From Hanleya hanleyi (Eukaryota; Mollusca; Polyplacophora; Lepidopleurida; Hanleyidae): 64,000 nucleotides of DNA. The stretch is taken from positions 16,882 to 80,881 of the forward strand of contig JAVTVY010019597.1 in assembly GCA_036873755.1 (NCBI GenBank), given 5' to 3'. Positions 1 to 11,900 of this stretch are shown piece by piece (the first letter of the stretch is position 1; each line of letters starts with the position of its first letter). The position numbers and the translations under genes were made by a program. The notes below the pieces were generated by a model. The model saw only the letters and a list, made by a program, of their open reading frames with translations, ran no database searches and was not told the origin of the DNA.

Positions 1-64
1 TGTATGTCCGTCGTTTCCATTCAAATTTTTCACAAGCGATAACTTCCAAATGCTTTGTCTAATT

Positions 65-84
65 AGGCATCCCTAGGGATGCCT
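65..84. repeat. 20-bp perfect palindrome
   Basis: The sequence AGGCATCCCTAGGGATGCCT equals its own reverse complement over 20 bp. It lies just before the first tandem-repeat block. No function is evident. Confidence 0.6.
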
Positions 85-110
85 TATGTGTTTGCCATTT
101 TCGTTTTCGC

Positions 111-760
111 TGTTAGTTTTGAATTTCATGTCCCTTTAAAGGAAGGACACCATTTTCCTAAATTTTGCTGTCCATTCCTTCTATTCCAAATCATATGATT
201 TACACTAAAGCTTTTGCAAGAACCATATTTTGTTTCAGAAGTATAATATGAAATAACTGGCGGGGGAATTCCCCCGCAGTACCGAACCCCTGTTAGTTTT
301 GAATTTCCTTAAATGAAGGACAACACTTCCTTCAGTTTGCTATCAAATCATTCTATTCCACATCATATGATTTACTCTAAAGCTTTTGCACGAACCATAT
401 TTTTTTAATTTTAGAAGCATAATATGAAATTCCCGCAGTACTGAACCCCGGGTTTTTGAATTTCGTGTCATCTTGAATGAAGGACAGCATTTCATTCAAT
501 TTTGCTATCAAATAATTGTATTCTACATCATATGATTTACCGTAAAGCTTTTGCACGAACCATATTTTATTTCAGATGTATATGAAATACCGAACCCCTG
601 TTTTTTTTGGAATTTCGTGTCATCTTAAATGAAGGACAACGGTTCCTTCAATTTTGCTATCAAATAATTGTATTCCACATCATATGATTTACCCTAAAGC
701 TTCTGCACGAACCATTTGTGTCCACACGTGTAACTTACTATATGGATTACAACTCAGTTC
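111..760. repeat. Tandem repeat block, four units of about 150-180 bp
   Basis: A unit beginning 'gttttgaattt', then a 'gaaggaca' stretch, 'catcatatgattta', 'taaagcttttgcacgaacc' and 'atattt' recurs with starts near 111, 293, 448 and 601. Units differ by substitutions and small indels; the first carries an extra GC-rich piece around 261-290. No coding frame is preserved between units. It looks like non-coding satellite or minisatellite DNA. Confidence 0.75.
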
Positions 761-1139
761 CTAAAGTTTGGGTGCACACTGTGCATATGATCAATTTCCT
801 GAATTGAAGTGAATTCGACCTTGTGGTTTTCCAGACTGACAAATGATGGTATGCAGTTGTCAGTGTGGTTGTTTCATGAACAGGGAGCTTTCTATGGCTT
901 TCATGTCAGCACACCTACCACTACCCTCAAGGGGAGCATGCCCCCACCCCCAGGGTGCCGCGCCGCACCCTCTATCTCTCAAACTAGCCCTCGCCCTACC
1001 CTCCTATATTGTGTTTGAGCATATATATCTCCAATATATCTTGGCAGGAGTTGAAATTTGTACATTATCTGCAATATTGGGATAATTCTGCCGCCCCTCA
1101 ATGAATTGCAACCCCAAAAGGTTTCAATTTATCAGGCAC

Positions 1140-1870
1140 AGACCCATGTTTTTGAACTTGGTAAGTGGGTCCCTGGTCTATACATCTTGCTTGGAATTGT
1201 TTTTCATGCCAGTCTGCCTCTGGGTGATGCCATCTGGGGCCAAGCTAAAATTGCATCTCCAGACAATAACTCTTAAAAACTTTTTAGGATTCTTTCCAAA
1301 TTTGGTGTGTAGTACCTTGCCTCAAGATCTGGCTTCAGAGTGTTTTTCATGTTGATTTGTGTATAGGGGGACCACCTGAAAGCCAAGTTAAATGTTTCCA
1401 GACAATAAATTTTGAAAACCTGAACCGATTTTTTCCAAATTTGGTGTGTAAGTACCTCGCCTCAATTTCTCATTTGACATTGTTTTTCATGCCGATCCAC
1501 ATATAGGTGGCGCCACCCTGGGCCAAATTTAAAATTATGTTTCCGGACAATAACTTTTTAAAACTTGAATGAATTCTTTCAGTTTGGTATACATGTACCT
1601 TATCTAAAGGTTTCGCTTGGGATTGTTTTTCTTGTCGATCTGCTCATAGGTGGCACCACCTGTAGGCCAAGTTAACATTTTCTATTTCCAATGTCAAGGG
1701 ATCTTGCCTCAAGGTCTCGGTTGGGATTATTTTTTATGCCTATCTGCCTATACATGGCACTACCTGTGGGCCAAGGTAAAATTGCATTTCCGGAAAGTAA
1801 TTGTTGGACCTGAATGGATTCTTTCAAATTTGGTATGTGGGTACCTTCCCTCAAGGCATCTTATGGAGCC
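1140..1870. repeat. Tandem repeat block, about five diverged units of roughly 140-150 bp
   Basis: The string 'ccaaatttggt(a)tgt' followed by 'taccttgcctcaag', 'gggattgtttttcatgcc' and 'ggccaagttaaaat' recurs with starts near 1150, 1290, 1430, 1577 and 1819, plus a partial unit near 1690. Short ORFs cross the units in different frames, so they are by-products. No host gene is seen between this block and position 2200. Confidence 0.65.
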
Positions 1871-2244
1871 ATGTTAATGATATTTTTCCTAAGTTTTACG
1901 TTTTTCACTTTCTTCACAGATAATGAATGTTTCCTCTACTAAAGATGCAAAAGGGACAGGTATTCTATAATGTTTCTATCCAACGTTTGTGTCGATTACC
2001 TTGAATACGCCTCCATATAAGCGTCAGACCGATATTGAACGGCAACAACAATATCGTTCTTGATGTTAATGTAATCATTGGTATCAAAATAGGAGAAAGA
2101 CTAAAATAAGAATATAAATACTGACAAGCTACATGTAATTTCTTACAATTAAGAATCAATCAACAATTCACAACGATAAATGTGTGAAGTACTAGCCAGG
2201 TAAGCTGACTAACGCTACATCACCGTGATATATATATACAATCA

Positions 2245-2440
2245 GGATACTGTGTTGTTCCCGCAAGAGTACATGTACATGGACAAGGAACATGTACATT
2301 GGCAGAGTGTATGTACATGGGCAGATTACATGTACAGGCACATATAGTACATGTATAAGCAAATAGTACATGTACAGGATAAGCAAAGAATACATGGACA
2401 TGCGTAGAGTATAGGTACATGGACAAGTACTTTCGCCAAA
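2245..2440. repeat. GTACATGTAC-rich low-complexity stretch
   Basis: About 200 bp built from repeats of acatgtacatg(g)/gtacatgtaca interspersed with short linkers. Long minus-strand ORFs across it (Tyr/Met/Val-rich) only reflect the repeat. Motifs of this kind are common in molluscan non-coding DNA, which is part of my reason for the organism guess. Confidence 0.6.
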
Positions 2441-2461
2441 GGTCAATCCGTGTTTTATATA

Positions 2462-3420
2462 CTAGAGACCCCTCCCATCGTCTTCTACGTGGTCAGACGT
2501 GAAAAACAAGACCAGACAACCCATACCGCAATGAACATGTGTGAATTGCTCAGTATGGATATACCCCCTGAGCCAGTATGAGCCTATGGGCCTATCCAGA
2601 CCTCCGGGAACTTTTCCAAAAACGTCACCGTTTAACTTCGAGACCCATCCCATAGTGTTCTACGTGGTGAGACGTGAAAAACAAGACCAAACAACCCATA
2701 CCGCAATAAACATGTGTGAATTGCCCAGTATGGACCTATCCCCCATAGTCAGTATGGGCCTATGGGCCTATCCAGACCTCCGTGAACTTTTCAAAAAATT
2801 TCACCGCTTAACTTCGGGACCCCTCTCATCATGTTCTACGTGGTGAGATGTGAAAAACAAGACCAAACAACCCATACCGCAATGAACATGTGTGAATTTC
2901 CCAGTATGGACCTACCCTCCATAGCCAGTATGGGCCTATGGGTCTATCCAGATTTCCGTTAACTTTTCAAAAAATTTCACAGCTTAAGTTCGGGACACCC
3001 TCCCATCGTGTTCTACGTGGTGAGACGTGAAAAACAAGACCAAACAACCCATACCGCAATAAACATGTGTGAATTTCCCAGCATGGACCTATCCCCCATA
3101 GCCAGTATGGGCCTATGGGCCTATCCGGACCTCCGTGAACTTTTCGAAAAATTTCACCGCTTAACTTCGGGACCCCTCCCATCGTATTCTATGTGGTGAG
3201 ACATGAAACACAAGACCAAAAAACCCATGCCGCAATGAACATGTGTGAATTTCCCAGTTTGGACCTATCCCCCATAGCCAGTATGGGCTTATGGGCCTAT
3301 CCAGACCTCCGTGAACTTTTCCAAAAATTTCACCGCTTAACTTCGGGACCCCGCTCATCGTGTTTTTCGTGGCGAGACGTGAAAAGCAAGACCAAACAAC
3401 CCATAGTAAAATCCACAAAA
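2462..3420. repeat. 176-177-bp tandem satellite, six units
   Basis: Units start with 'gacccctcccatcgt' or variants near 2467, 2642, 2818, 2994, 3171 and 3347. Each contains 'tctacgtggtgagacgtgaaaaa', 'acccataccgcaatgaacatgtg', 'cccatagccagtatgggcctatggg' and 'tccgtgaacttttcc'. The regular spacing and high similarity indicate a young tandem array. Small ORFs on both strands recur with the unit, but length drift of one base breaks any continuous frame, so I do not call a gene. Confidence 0.85.
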
Positions 3421-3479
3421 AAATGGCCACCCCATAGCCCATATATGCATTTTCCCGTATAGATGCAAATGTGCGAATA

Positions 3480-3880
3480 AGGCCCCTATTGTAGGATAAA
3501 GTCCGTGTTCCGCTTTTTAGATTTTTTTCTGCAGAAACTTTTACATGCACCCACCCATAACTTGATAGGCAGGCCCCGATAAACCAGGGGACCGATATTA
3601 CCCCTTTTGGATAGGGTTGATAGAAGTTTTCCCCTATTTTAGGGGTGAAGTCCGTGTTCCGCTTTTTATATTTTCGGTGACAAATCCTCATTTTACATGC
3701 ACCCACCCGATTGACTTGATCGGCAGGCCCCGGTAAGCCCGGGCACTGATATTTGCCCTTTTGGATATGGTTGATAGGAGTTTTCCCCTATTTTGGGGGT
3801 AAAGTCCGTGTTCCGCTTTTTATATTTTCGGGACAAGTCCTCAATTTACATGCACTCACCCATGACTTGATGACCCTGGA
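3480..3880. repeat. About 155-bp tandem repeat, three units
   Basis: The phrase 'aagtccgtgttccgctttt' followed by 'acatgcacccaccc', 'ggcaggccccg' and 'ttttccccta' recurs near 3498, 3648 and 3804. It abuts the preceding 176-bp satellite directly but has a different unit sequence. Confidence 0.75.
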
Positions 3881-4367
3881 GGAGCGCTTTACTTTGACAC
3901 CTCACTCAACCCAATCGGTCCACTAGGGGCCCCTTTCGCCAGAGACAGAGCGTCCAGATGCGGTGACTATACTACTGATATCTCCATGAAAGTTAGAAAC
4001 ATACCAGTAGAGGGAACCGTTACGTACGAGTACATACGCAGGAATAAAATTAATCACACAAGGAAGTGCGAACATAATTTCCCATGATGTATTTGCGTTT
4101 ATCAAGTGATATTCAGGTTCAATAGCTTGCTCGAAGTGCATGACATTCGGTCATTGTGAATCACTGGTGGCCAAGATCAAGATTAATACTAGATAAATTT
4201 GGAAACATGGAAAGCAATCCCTTGCGCGAACGTAGAGTAAGGACAGTTTGGATCTTGACTGCATCATCGGTGATCTCACGATGGTACATCTTTGAAACAT
4301 TGATGTTTGTCTCTAGTATAATTACGTATTTCCAGGTTTTCAGAATAAATAAATTTACATCCCTTAC

Positions 4368-4524
4368 AGTATGTTTGAAAGAATGGTTATGTTCAGTTTT
4401 ATCCGACCGTTCTTCTGACAAATACCGTGACCTGTCCGACTCCCTGAACCTCCTTTGTGGTCCCCAGTGGCCGTACAAGTCCGCGTATGTATCCTCAAGG
4501 TCCGAAACCTGCATCCTGGACTTT
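4368..4524 (-). CDS. Candidate internal exon of an unidentified gene
   Basis: On the minus strand a 157-bp open segment is bounded by a pyrimidine-rich acceptor (ccccttcag) and a donor GTAAGG. It encodes a hydrophilic, acidic/basic peptide containing 'SDLEDTYADLYGHW' and 'RYLSEERSDKTEH'. No family is recognised. No partner exons were found nearby, so this rests only on splice signals, frame and composition; it could be chance. The overlapping plus-strand frame (4156-4545) looks less protein-like. Confidence 0.25.
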
Positions 4525-4539
4525 CTGAAGGGGATTCCA

Positions 4540-6790
4540 AGATAATTTTAGTTTATAGCTACTTGTTCCGCTTCGTGGACCAATTGTTCATTTTGATTGT
4601 TTTATTTAACCATTGCGGTACAGAAGATTATCCGGTTCCGTAAATTGTCCGGTTCCAAAAATTCGTAACAATCGACTTCGTTTTCGGAGAGAAAGACGCT
4701 GCTTCAGATCGGTGGATGCATGGCGATTAAAAGTTAATATATTCCTCTTTTGAAAAGCGGTCACAGTCCCGGCATAGCGGGGTTTGTATATTTGTAATCC
4801 ACAGTAACTTTCACCTACCGTTAGCTGAGTGCAAAAAGCACGTGCTTCGCAATGTGTAATTTCAAGTTTGGCGCTCTGGCCTACTCGTGTCACACGTAAA
4901 TATTCAATCGCAGTCTACTAGTATCGGCAACAACCCAGTAATCTATCGTAGAAAAAGTAGGTTCATACGATTTCTGATTTTTTATTTATAACATTTATAT
5001 CAACTGCTTGTCGTTTAGCCGGTTCCGAAAACACGTAACTGAGTCCCGTCACATTTATCTTTTATGCCACTTCCATGTGTATAGTCGACCTAGACAACCG
5101 GCCGTTGAAAAATCGATGCAAAACTAAGAAAACTCTCCCAAAATGAGGGGGGGGGGGGTCATGTAAGCCAGTGGGGACAGAAAAGTGTTTTATTTCAAGA
5201 CACTTATTATTTAAAGTGTAGTGAGTAAAGCGGGGGAGGATGTGAGTAAGAGGAGTGGGACACGCCACGGATTAAACTAGGGAGATAATTGTACAAAGTA
5301 CCAGTATTTGTTTTTAAATCTTTGTATCATTCTGAAGTCAATTTTGGTGCATCTTCAAAACATGAAGGATTACGAGGAATACACATCAGTCCAATGTGTT
5401 TGTCTGGGTAGGCCTATTAAATATCACTCTCATCGACAAATGTGTTTGCGTCGTTAACTTAAGGAAATTAACAAGGTATTGCTTTTTACATGCAATGTAG
5501 TTGACCATTCTAAAATTAGGTAACCCGTTCATATGGCGTTATCTTCTTTGATGCTAAAATGTAAAAACGCGTTATGTAATTTTGGAATGGCCCTTACAAG
5601 GTATATTTTCTTCAGCCTAATTGGCTAGCTGTTTTAATGGGAGGAGGGGGGGGGGGGTGTAGCCCGACAAATCGGATATCTGAAAGAGGGAATAGCAGTG
5701 AATAATGTGAAATCAATGGGAAAACACAATATTTATCAAGTTGAAGTGCTTTTATTACAATCACTACAGATATTCAGGCCCTCGAAATACAATCATGAAT
5801 GGCATTTTTCATGGTTTGTACCAGTAACATTTATGACATAATACAAAGTATATTGAATATCACAAGATCGGTATTATACCAGTGCAAACACATATTTTGA
5901 ATGGTCTAGCCGATAGGAAGAGTATATCTGCATTGAGAATGGATTTCAGGCCAATGAGGTCCATAGATAGTTCCCGTCTGACTGTTGCGGATATATTCAC
6001 GTCGGGGCTATGGTAGGGATATTCGTGTCAGAATGTTTACCGTATAGTGCGGCGCTTACTCCACCAGGCGCCATCGATGCTTATCTTTTAACATCAGATG
6101 AGTTACCTATTTGAACTGATCTGTCATCACAGCTTCTGAGCTGGCGTATCCAATTCTGCTGGAGCCAGTGGTCAGAGCCGTATGGTTTCTTTATGGTTCC
6201 CATATGAACATCTGCAATAAAGGCACGTCCGAGATACCAAGACTAGTCCTATAGAATCTTCGGTATTAGTTTGAATGGGAGGTGCCGACGGAGGCTTTCC
6301 TGTGGAGTCATATGGTTGATTTTCACCTCTTGCATATCTCGCCAATTTAACAGTCTGCATAGCGCTTCGCCAATATACATCATATCAACATTTTGTCCAC
6401 GCCTTTTATTTATGCTAACAATTTATCTCTCGGTTCACAATTAGAAGGATTGGTTAGAACTGACCAGCTGTTATTTCGAGCTTAAGCGCGACGGACCTAA
6501 GCATATTTGGTCGTTTTGACCTTACTATGTTGGGTACGTCACGACTATAACCAATCCTTTTGACGGTGTTGCACACTTTTTTGAGTCGGTACATACAAAG
6601 AAAAATAACGTTAATACCATAAAATATATGTGCCGACGGCAAACAAGGGATTGCGACAAATATGTCATTAGCAGCTAATGTCACAATTGTGTCATTAGCA
6701 AGCGACGCTGGACTCTGCATGCAGCGCCATCCGTTATTGTCGCTAATTGCGACAATTGTGTCATTAGTAGTTGCTATTGCAATTTCTCAT
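4540..6790. other. Intergenic stretch with no recognised gene
   Basis: Apart from two G homopolymer runs (about 5147-5158 and 5645-5657) and scattered short ORFs of low-complexity composition, I see no convincing exon, RNA gene or transposon ends here. Confidence 0.4.
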
Positions 6791-6799
6791 TGTCGTACT

Positions 6800-7450
6800 T
6801 GTGACATTAACCCTATCTGGTCTGGGATTTTTGGGACCTGTCCAGGCCTGGGGGAGGGGGGAGGTGCATTTCTTACACCTTGAGCTAGGTGAATGAAACT
6901 CATCATACTCTACTCTTGCGTTAAGCTCTACCAGAAAATGCACAAAAAATCCAAGATGGCCGCAGTGATGACGTCACAGTGAAGTCATCTTCAAAACAGG
7001 CATTTTTTGGTCGATTTTCCGGTTTTCCTAACAGGTCGCCCTTGTACCAAACTTGCTACACTATCTCCGAAACGATGAAGAATTCAGATGGGTCTCTCTA
7101 TGATGTTATTGTCTAACAGATTGGGGTTATTCTGAGCCTAATTGTTTATCCCTTCGAGCAGCATAAATTCATGGGCGAATTCAAAATGTCTTCCATGAAG
7201 ATGTGACTTAAAAGTCTTATTTTCATCGTTTTTTCTTCAAACTATTTGACTTTTTTTTTAAAATGGCCAAATATATTTCATTTCACATTGGGTAATTATT
7301 TCCTAATTTGTTATGCAGTAATATCGAAGAAAAAAGTATAAATAAAAATATCGGAAATTTTAACAGAAAAATCGACCAAAAAATGCTTCTATTTTCGATT
7401 TGTCGTAATTGCCACGTCATCAGAGCGGCCATCTTGAATTTGTTTTACAT
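6800..7450. mobile_element. MITE-like inverted-repeat element, copy 1
   Basis: Roughly 75-bp imperfect inverted arms lie at about 6950-7025 and 7368-7440. Each carries 'aagatggccgc' (or its complement), a cAMP-response-like TGACGTCA or ACGTCATC, and 'ttttggtcgatttt'. The flank 'aaccctatctggtctggg ... cttgagctaggtgaatgaaac' recurs in reverse orientation at 20640-21040 and 44440-44620, and the 'aagatggccgcacgggtgacgtcaca' part near 59130. Multiple dispersed copies with inverted arms and no ORF suggest a non-autonomous DNA transposon. Its exact ends and target duplication were not resolved. Confidence 0.5.
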
Positions 7451-7796
7451 TTTCTAGCCGAGCCTGACCCCAAGATATATTGTGCGACGGTTCAACGCCT
7501 AGACTAAGGAGTAAGAAAAATATTAGAGGAATTCGAAACAATCTAGGTAAACCAAGATGGTAAATCAGGGGAATACCATCTAGACGTGACGCTATGAAAA
7601 CTTCGTGCGAAATGGTCGCCGATATTCTGCGAGATTCCATAATAAGCCAATCACGACCATTTCTGACCTTTCTCTCTGACAGTGATTGACGTTTACTTCA
7701 CGGAGATCAACATCTTCGCGCGGCACTTCAATCTTTTGATATTTTCTACCGCCTAACAAAGCCAGACTTTTCGGCGGGAGTAAACTCTTTGATCTT

Positions 7797-8831
7797 TGTC
7801 ACGATGAAACCTGTGACGTAGCGTCAACCAGACTAATTGACAACAAACACTTATTTACAAGAAAACATTTAACATTTATATAGAATTCCAAACACGATAT
7901 ACATATAAATAACGGTCGCGACTGTACAAAAAACCCTAATATTCACGAAACATCACGAAACAGTCCGGTTATCACACACAAACGGTTCAACTTTTTTATT
8001 CCCTCCGGAGATAGTAAACTCCTGAACACGGCCTGTTCTGCACACAGTCCAATGGTATAACACGTTAATGTCCGGTCACGACCTGTAGCGTCTGTGCCGT
8101 ACATCCCCATCCAGTGGCGAACAATAATTCAGGCCCCGTCCTGCACACAGTCCAGTGGTACCCATTAGCGTCGGTCACGACTTGTAACGTCCGTGCCATA
8201 CATCTGGACTCCTACGTGTAGCAGGCCCACAAATTAACCGGACACACAAAACAGGTTGTCTGAAATACACGGAATAATCGCTCTCAATACATAACTAGTA
8301 TTGTTCCGTTATCGTTATCAATTACTATTCAATTAGCCATTAACAGTTACTCAATGCAAATGCGTACGTTCATTTCACTGAAGAAAATACAGTTAATACG
8401 AATGAATGTAGATAACTTACATCGGTGATAAATATTACAGACAATTATATACAATAAACCTCCATATGTTTCCCACATTATAGAAAAACCTAGTAACTCT
8501 TATACTCACGGTTTACAAGACCAAGCACATACAGACAGAGTCTCCGAGGTTGGAAACGTCCACACCCCGCTGGCGTTTGAGAGAGACTCACGAAATATAG
8601 CATTTAGCTACAGCTCAACAACTCACAATAGATTTTGCACACGACACCACGGAACCACAATCAAAATGTATCTTCCTACTAATATACAAATGATTCACAA
8701 GCTCTGCATATGCAAATCATGTACACCTTCACATAGTATCAGTATGTGGAGACTAAGTACCGGACCGAACATGATAAGTCAATTCCAAAATCAGACTATC
8801 CAATCCCCTGTCCCGATACCAATCCGTGACA
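7797..8831 (-). repeat. 3' LTR of the Gmr1-like element
   Basis: 1035 bp, same sequence and orientation as 13471-14505, starting TGTCACGATG on the plus strand and ending CCGTGACA. The short ORFs at its right-hand end occur in both LTRs and are not genes. Confidence 0.93.
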
Positions 8832-8844
8832 CTACTTTTCCCCT
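8832..8844 (-). promoter_or_regulatory. Polypurine tract
   Basis: AGGGGAAAAGTAG on the minus strand immediately precedes the 3' LTR, the position where plus-strand DNA synthesis is primed in LTR retrotransposons. It is interrupted by a single T. Confidence 0.6.
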
Positions 8845-8915
8845 ATGGGGAAAAAAAAGGTGTATACGTTTTTTTTTTTTTTTTTTACCTTCAATATTTA
8901 CAAAACTTGAAAATC

Positions 8916-11900
8916 TTAGTTTTCGTGCTCTATGCTCGAACTACGGCTGAGATAGTCCGCGCCAATGTTTTCAGATCCTCTGATTGCAATTAATCGGAAT
9001 CTATATGGCTGTAGAGTCAAAGCCCACCGCATTAACCGACCATTTGTCACTTTCGCCTGGTTGAGATATATCAATGGCTGGTGATCTGTCTCAAGCATAA
9101 ATTCTTGTCCATACAAATATGCCTGGAATTTTTGAATTCCCCAGACAATTCCATAACACTCCTTCTCAATAGTGGAATAGGCCCTCTCCCGTGGCAATAA
9201 CTTCTTGCTCACGTACGCAATGGGAAATTTCTCGCCATTTTCCTCCTGCAGGAGAACCGCACCAATACCGGTGTCCGAGGCATCAGTTTGTACAATAAAG
9301 GGTCTCTCGAAATCAGGAAGACGCAGAATCGGTGAACTCGATAAATGCGCCTTCAATGCATTGAATGAGTTTTCTTGACTTTCACCCCATACAATTTTGT
9401 TCGGCTGGCCCTTCTTTGTCAAGTCTGTAAGTGGTACCGCGAGTGCAGCAAAATTTGGTATGAACTTCCGGTAATATCCCGCCAGGCCAAGAAACGACCG
9501 AACTTGCTTTTTCGTTTCCGGTCTGCAGGAATCAAGAACGGTTTTAACCTTTTCAGGATTTGGACGAACACTCGAATTTCCCACAATCAGACCCAAGAAA
9601 TCTAGACTGCCATATCCAAAGAAACATTTCGAAGGACGAGCTGTCAAGTTCGCCTCACGTATTCTAATCAGAACTCGCCGAACCGCTCGTTTATGTTGCT
9701 CCCAAGTTTCAGTATGAACAAGGATATCGTCAATATAGTTCGTGGCCTCTTCTATGTCGTGAAGCAACTTCCGCATCATGTGACTGAAGGATGCTGGGGC
9801 ATTAACCAACCCAAAAGGCATAACTCTAAACTGAAATAATCCTTCCGGTGAAAGGAACGCGGTCTTTTCCTTTGAGCTTCTTCCCATGGGCAGTTGCCAA
9901 TAACCTTTGCTGAGGTCAATTTTTGTGAAGAACCGACTTTTCGTCAATCTAGTGAATATTTCCTCCGTGCTAGGTATAGGTTCGGCATTGAACACAGTAA
10001 TCCGGTTTAGGCGTCTGAAATCTACACAAAATCGATTACTTCCGTCCGGTTTCTTGACAAGAACTATGGGAGCTGCATACGGTGATTCAGAAGGCTCAAT
10101 AACTCCCAACTTTAACATTTCCTTAACCTCATTCTGAACAGTTTTCCGCATGGCAAATGGTAATGGATACGGTTTTGAACGAACGGGAGTGTCAGTTGTC
10201 AACTTTATCTCGTGTTCCACTAAATTAGTTCTGCCTGGAATGTCGGTCAAAATGTCAGAAAACTCACCCAAAATCTCCTGCATCTCCGCATTCTGTTCTG
10301 CCGACAAAGTTTCACCCACATGTACGTCAGTTACACACTCCTTACCGATCAAAGGGAATTGTACCAAATCGTCTGATGAAACTGGGTCATTGTCGTCTAT
10401 CACCGCCGAACACACAGAATCCACGGCGCCAGAGCAGATGGAAACTTCCACATCCGGTTTCACACACGCTGAAATACATTCTCGAATTTCATATTTCTTC
10501 AATAAATTTGCGTGATATGTTTTGGTACTTCCGTGCACATTTAATCTGTAATCACAATTACCTACCAGTTCCACCACAGTGTATGGACCTTTCCATTGCA
10601 TCAAAAGTTTATTGTTATCAGTGGGTAGTAATACTAGGGCTTTGTCACCAATTTTAAACTTTCGTGTTCTACTTCTACGGTCGTAGTATCGTTTGTAGCG
10701 TTGCTTGGACTTTCGCAGTTCATCATGCGCGACTTTACACGTGTCTTCTAATCTCGACTTCAGATCTATGACGTACTGATAAGTACTTTTGACTTCAGGA
10801 TTCTCTATTTCCTTGGTCCAGATTTCCTTCAAAATAGACATAGGCCCTCTAACAGTTCGCCCATACAAAAGTTCAAATGGAGAGAACCCCAAACTGTCCT
10901 GAGGAGACTCGCGATACGCGAACAACAAAGGTGAAAGATAACGATCCCAGTCTTTAGGCCGTTCCGCACACATTTTCCGCAGCATGCTTTTCAACGTGCC
11001 ATTGAATCTCTCAACTAGGCCATTGCATGCTGGGTGATATGGAGTAGTGGTGAGTCGTTTCATAGATAACAGTCTACTGACTTCCTTCATTACACCGGAG
11101 GTAAACTGGGAACCCAAGTCCGTCAGTATTTCACGCGGAACGCCAACTCGTGTGAAAATGTCAACTAATGCCTCCGCCACGCGTTCGGCCTCTATTCCCT
11201 TAAGGGCCACCGCTTCTGGATATCTCGTGGCGTAATCGACAAGAGTAAGTATATAACGATTTCCACGCTCGGTTACTGGCTTCATAGGTCCAACTATATC
11301 GACTGCAATACGATGGAAAGGAACTTCAATCAAGGGCATATCCCCCAGTGGTACTCTAGTAACTCTACCTTTTGGAAAAGTTCTCTGGCAGACATCACAC
11401 GACCTACAGTAGCGAGTGACGTCACTTTGGATCCCAGGCCAACAAAAGTTAGTCACTACTTTTCGAGCTGTTTTCCGCGAACCTAAATGCCCCCCGAGCA
11501 TACTCTCGTGCGCTAAAGACATAACTTTCCGTCTATGTTTTCTCGGTACCACCAGTTGAGTAAAAACTTTTCCATTTTCAGTTTTTGGCGAGTGGTACTC
11601 CCTATATATCAGTCCATTCCGCTTGAAAAATTTAACGGAGTTCTTTTGAGTCACACGGGCCAGACCAGTGGCAGCCAGTTCCCGAATTTTGGTTAGAGAC
11701 TTGTCTTCCTGTTGATCAATTTTAAATTGTTCGGCAGTTACCTCGGACATTACCTGGGGTACCTTTAGGGGCTTAATAGGTTTGGCCTGCATCTGTTTTT
11801 GTCCACGAGTTTGTACAGCCTGAGCCAGTTCCGCATTCACTCTTGATTTCTTACCCCTCCAATTTGGGTCTGGATCATTAGCGGCACGCACGCCTTCGAT

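Noticed and set aside
2541..3706. Several ORFs of 63-181 aa across the 176-bp satellite
   Set aside because: They recur with the repeat unit and change frame between units; no gene-like signal.
8666..8950. 94-aa ORF inside the LTR and its 73-aa partner at 14340
   Set aside because: Present at the same place in both LTRs and extended by a poly-T run; no coding signal.
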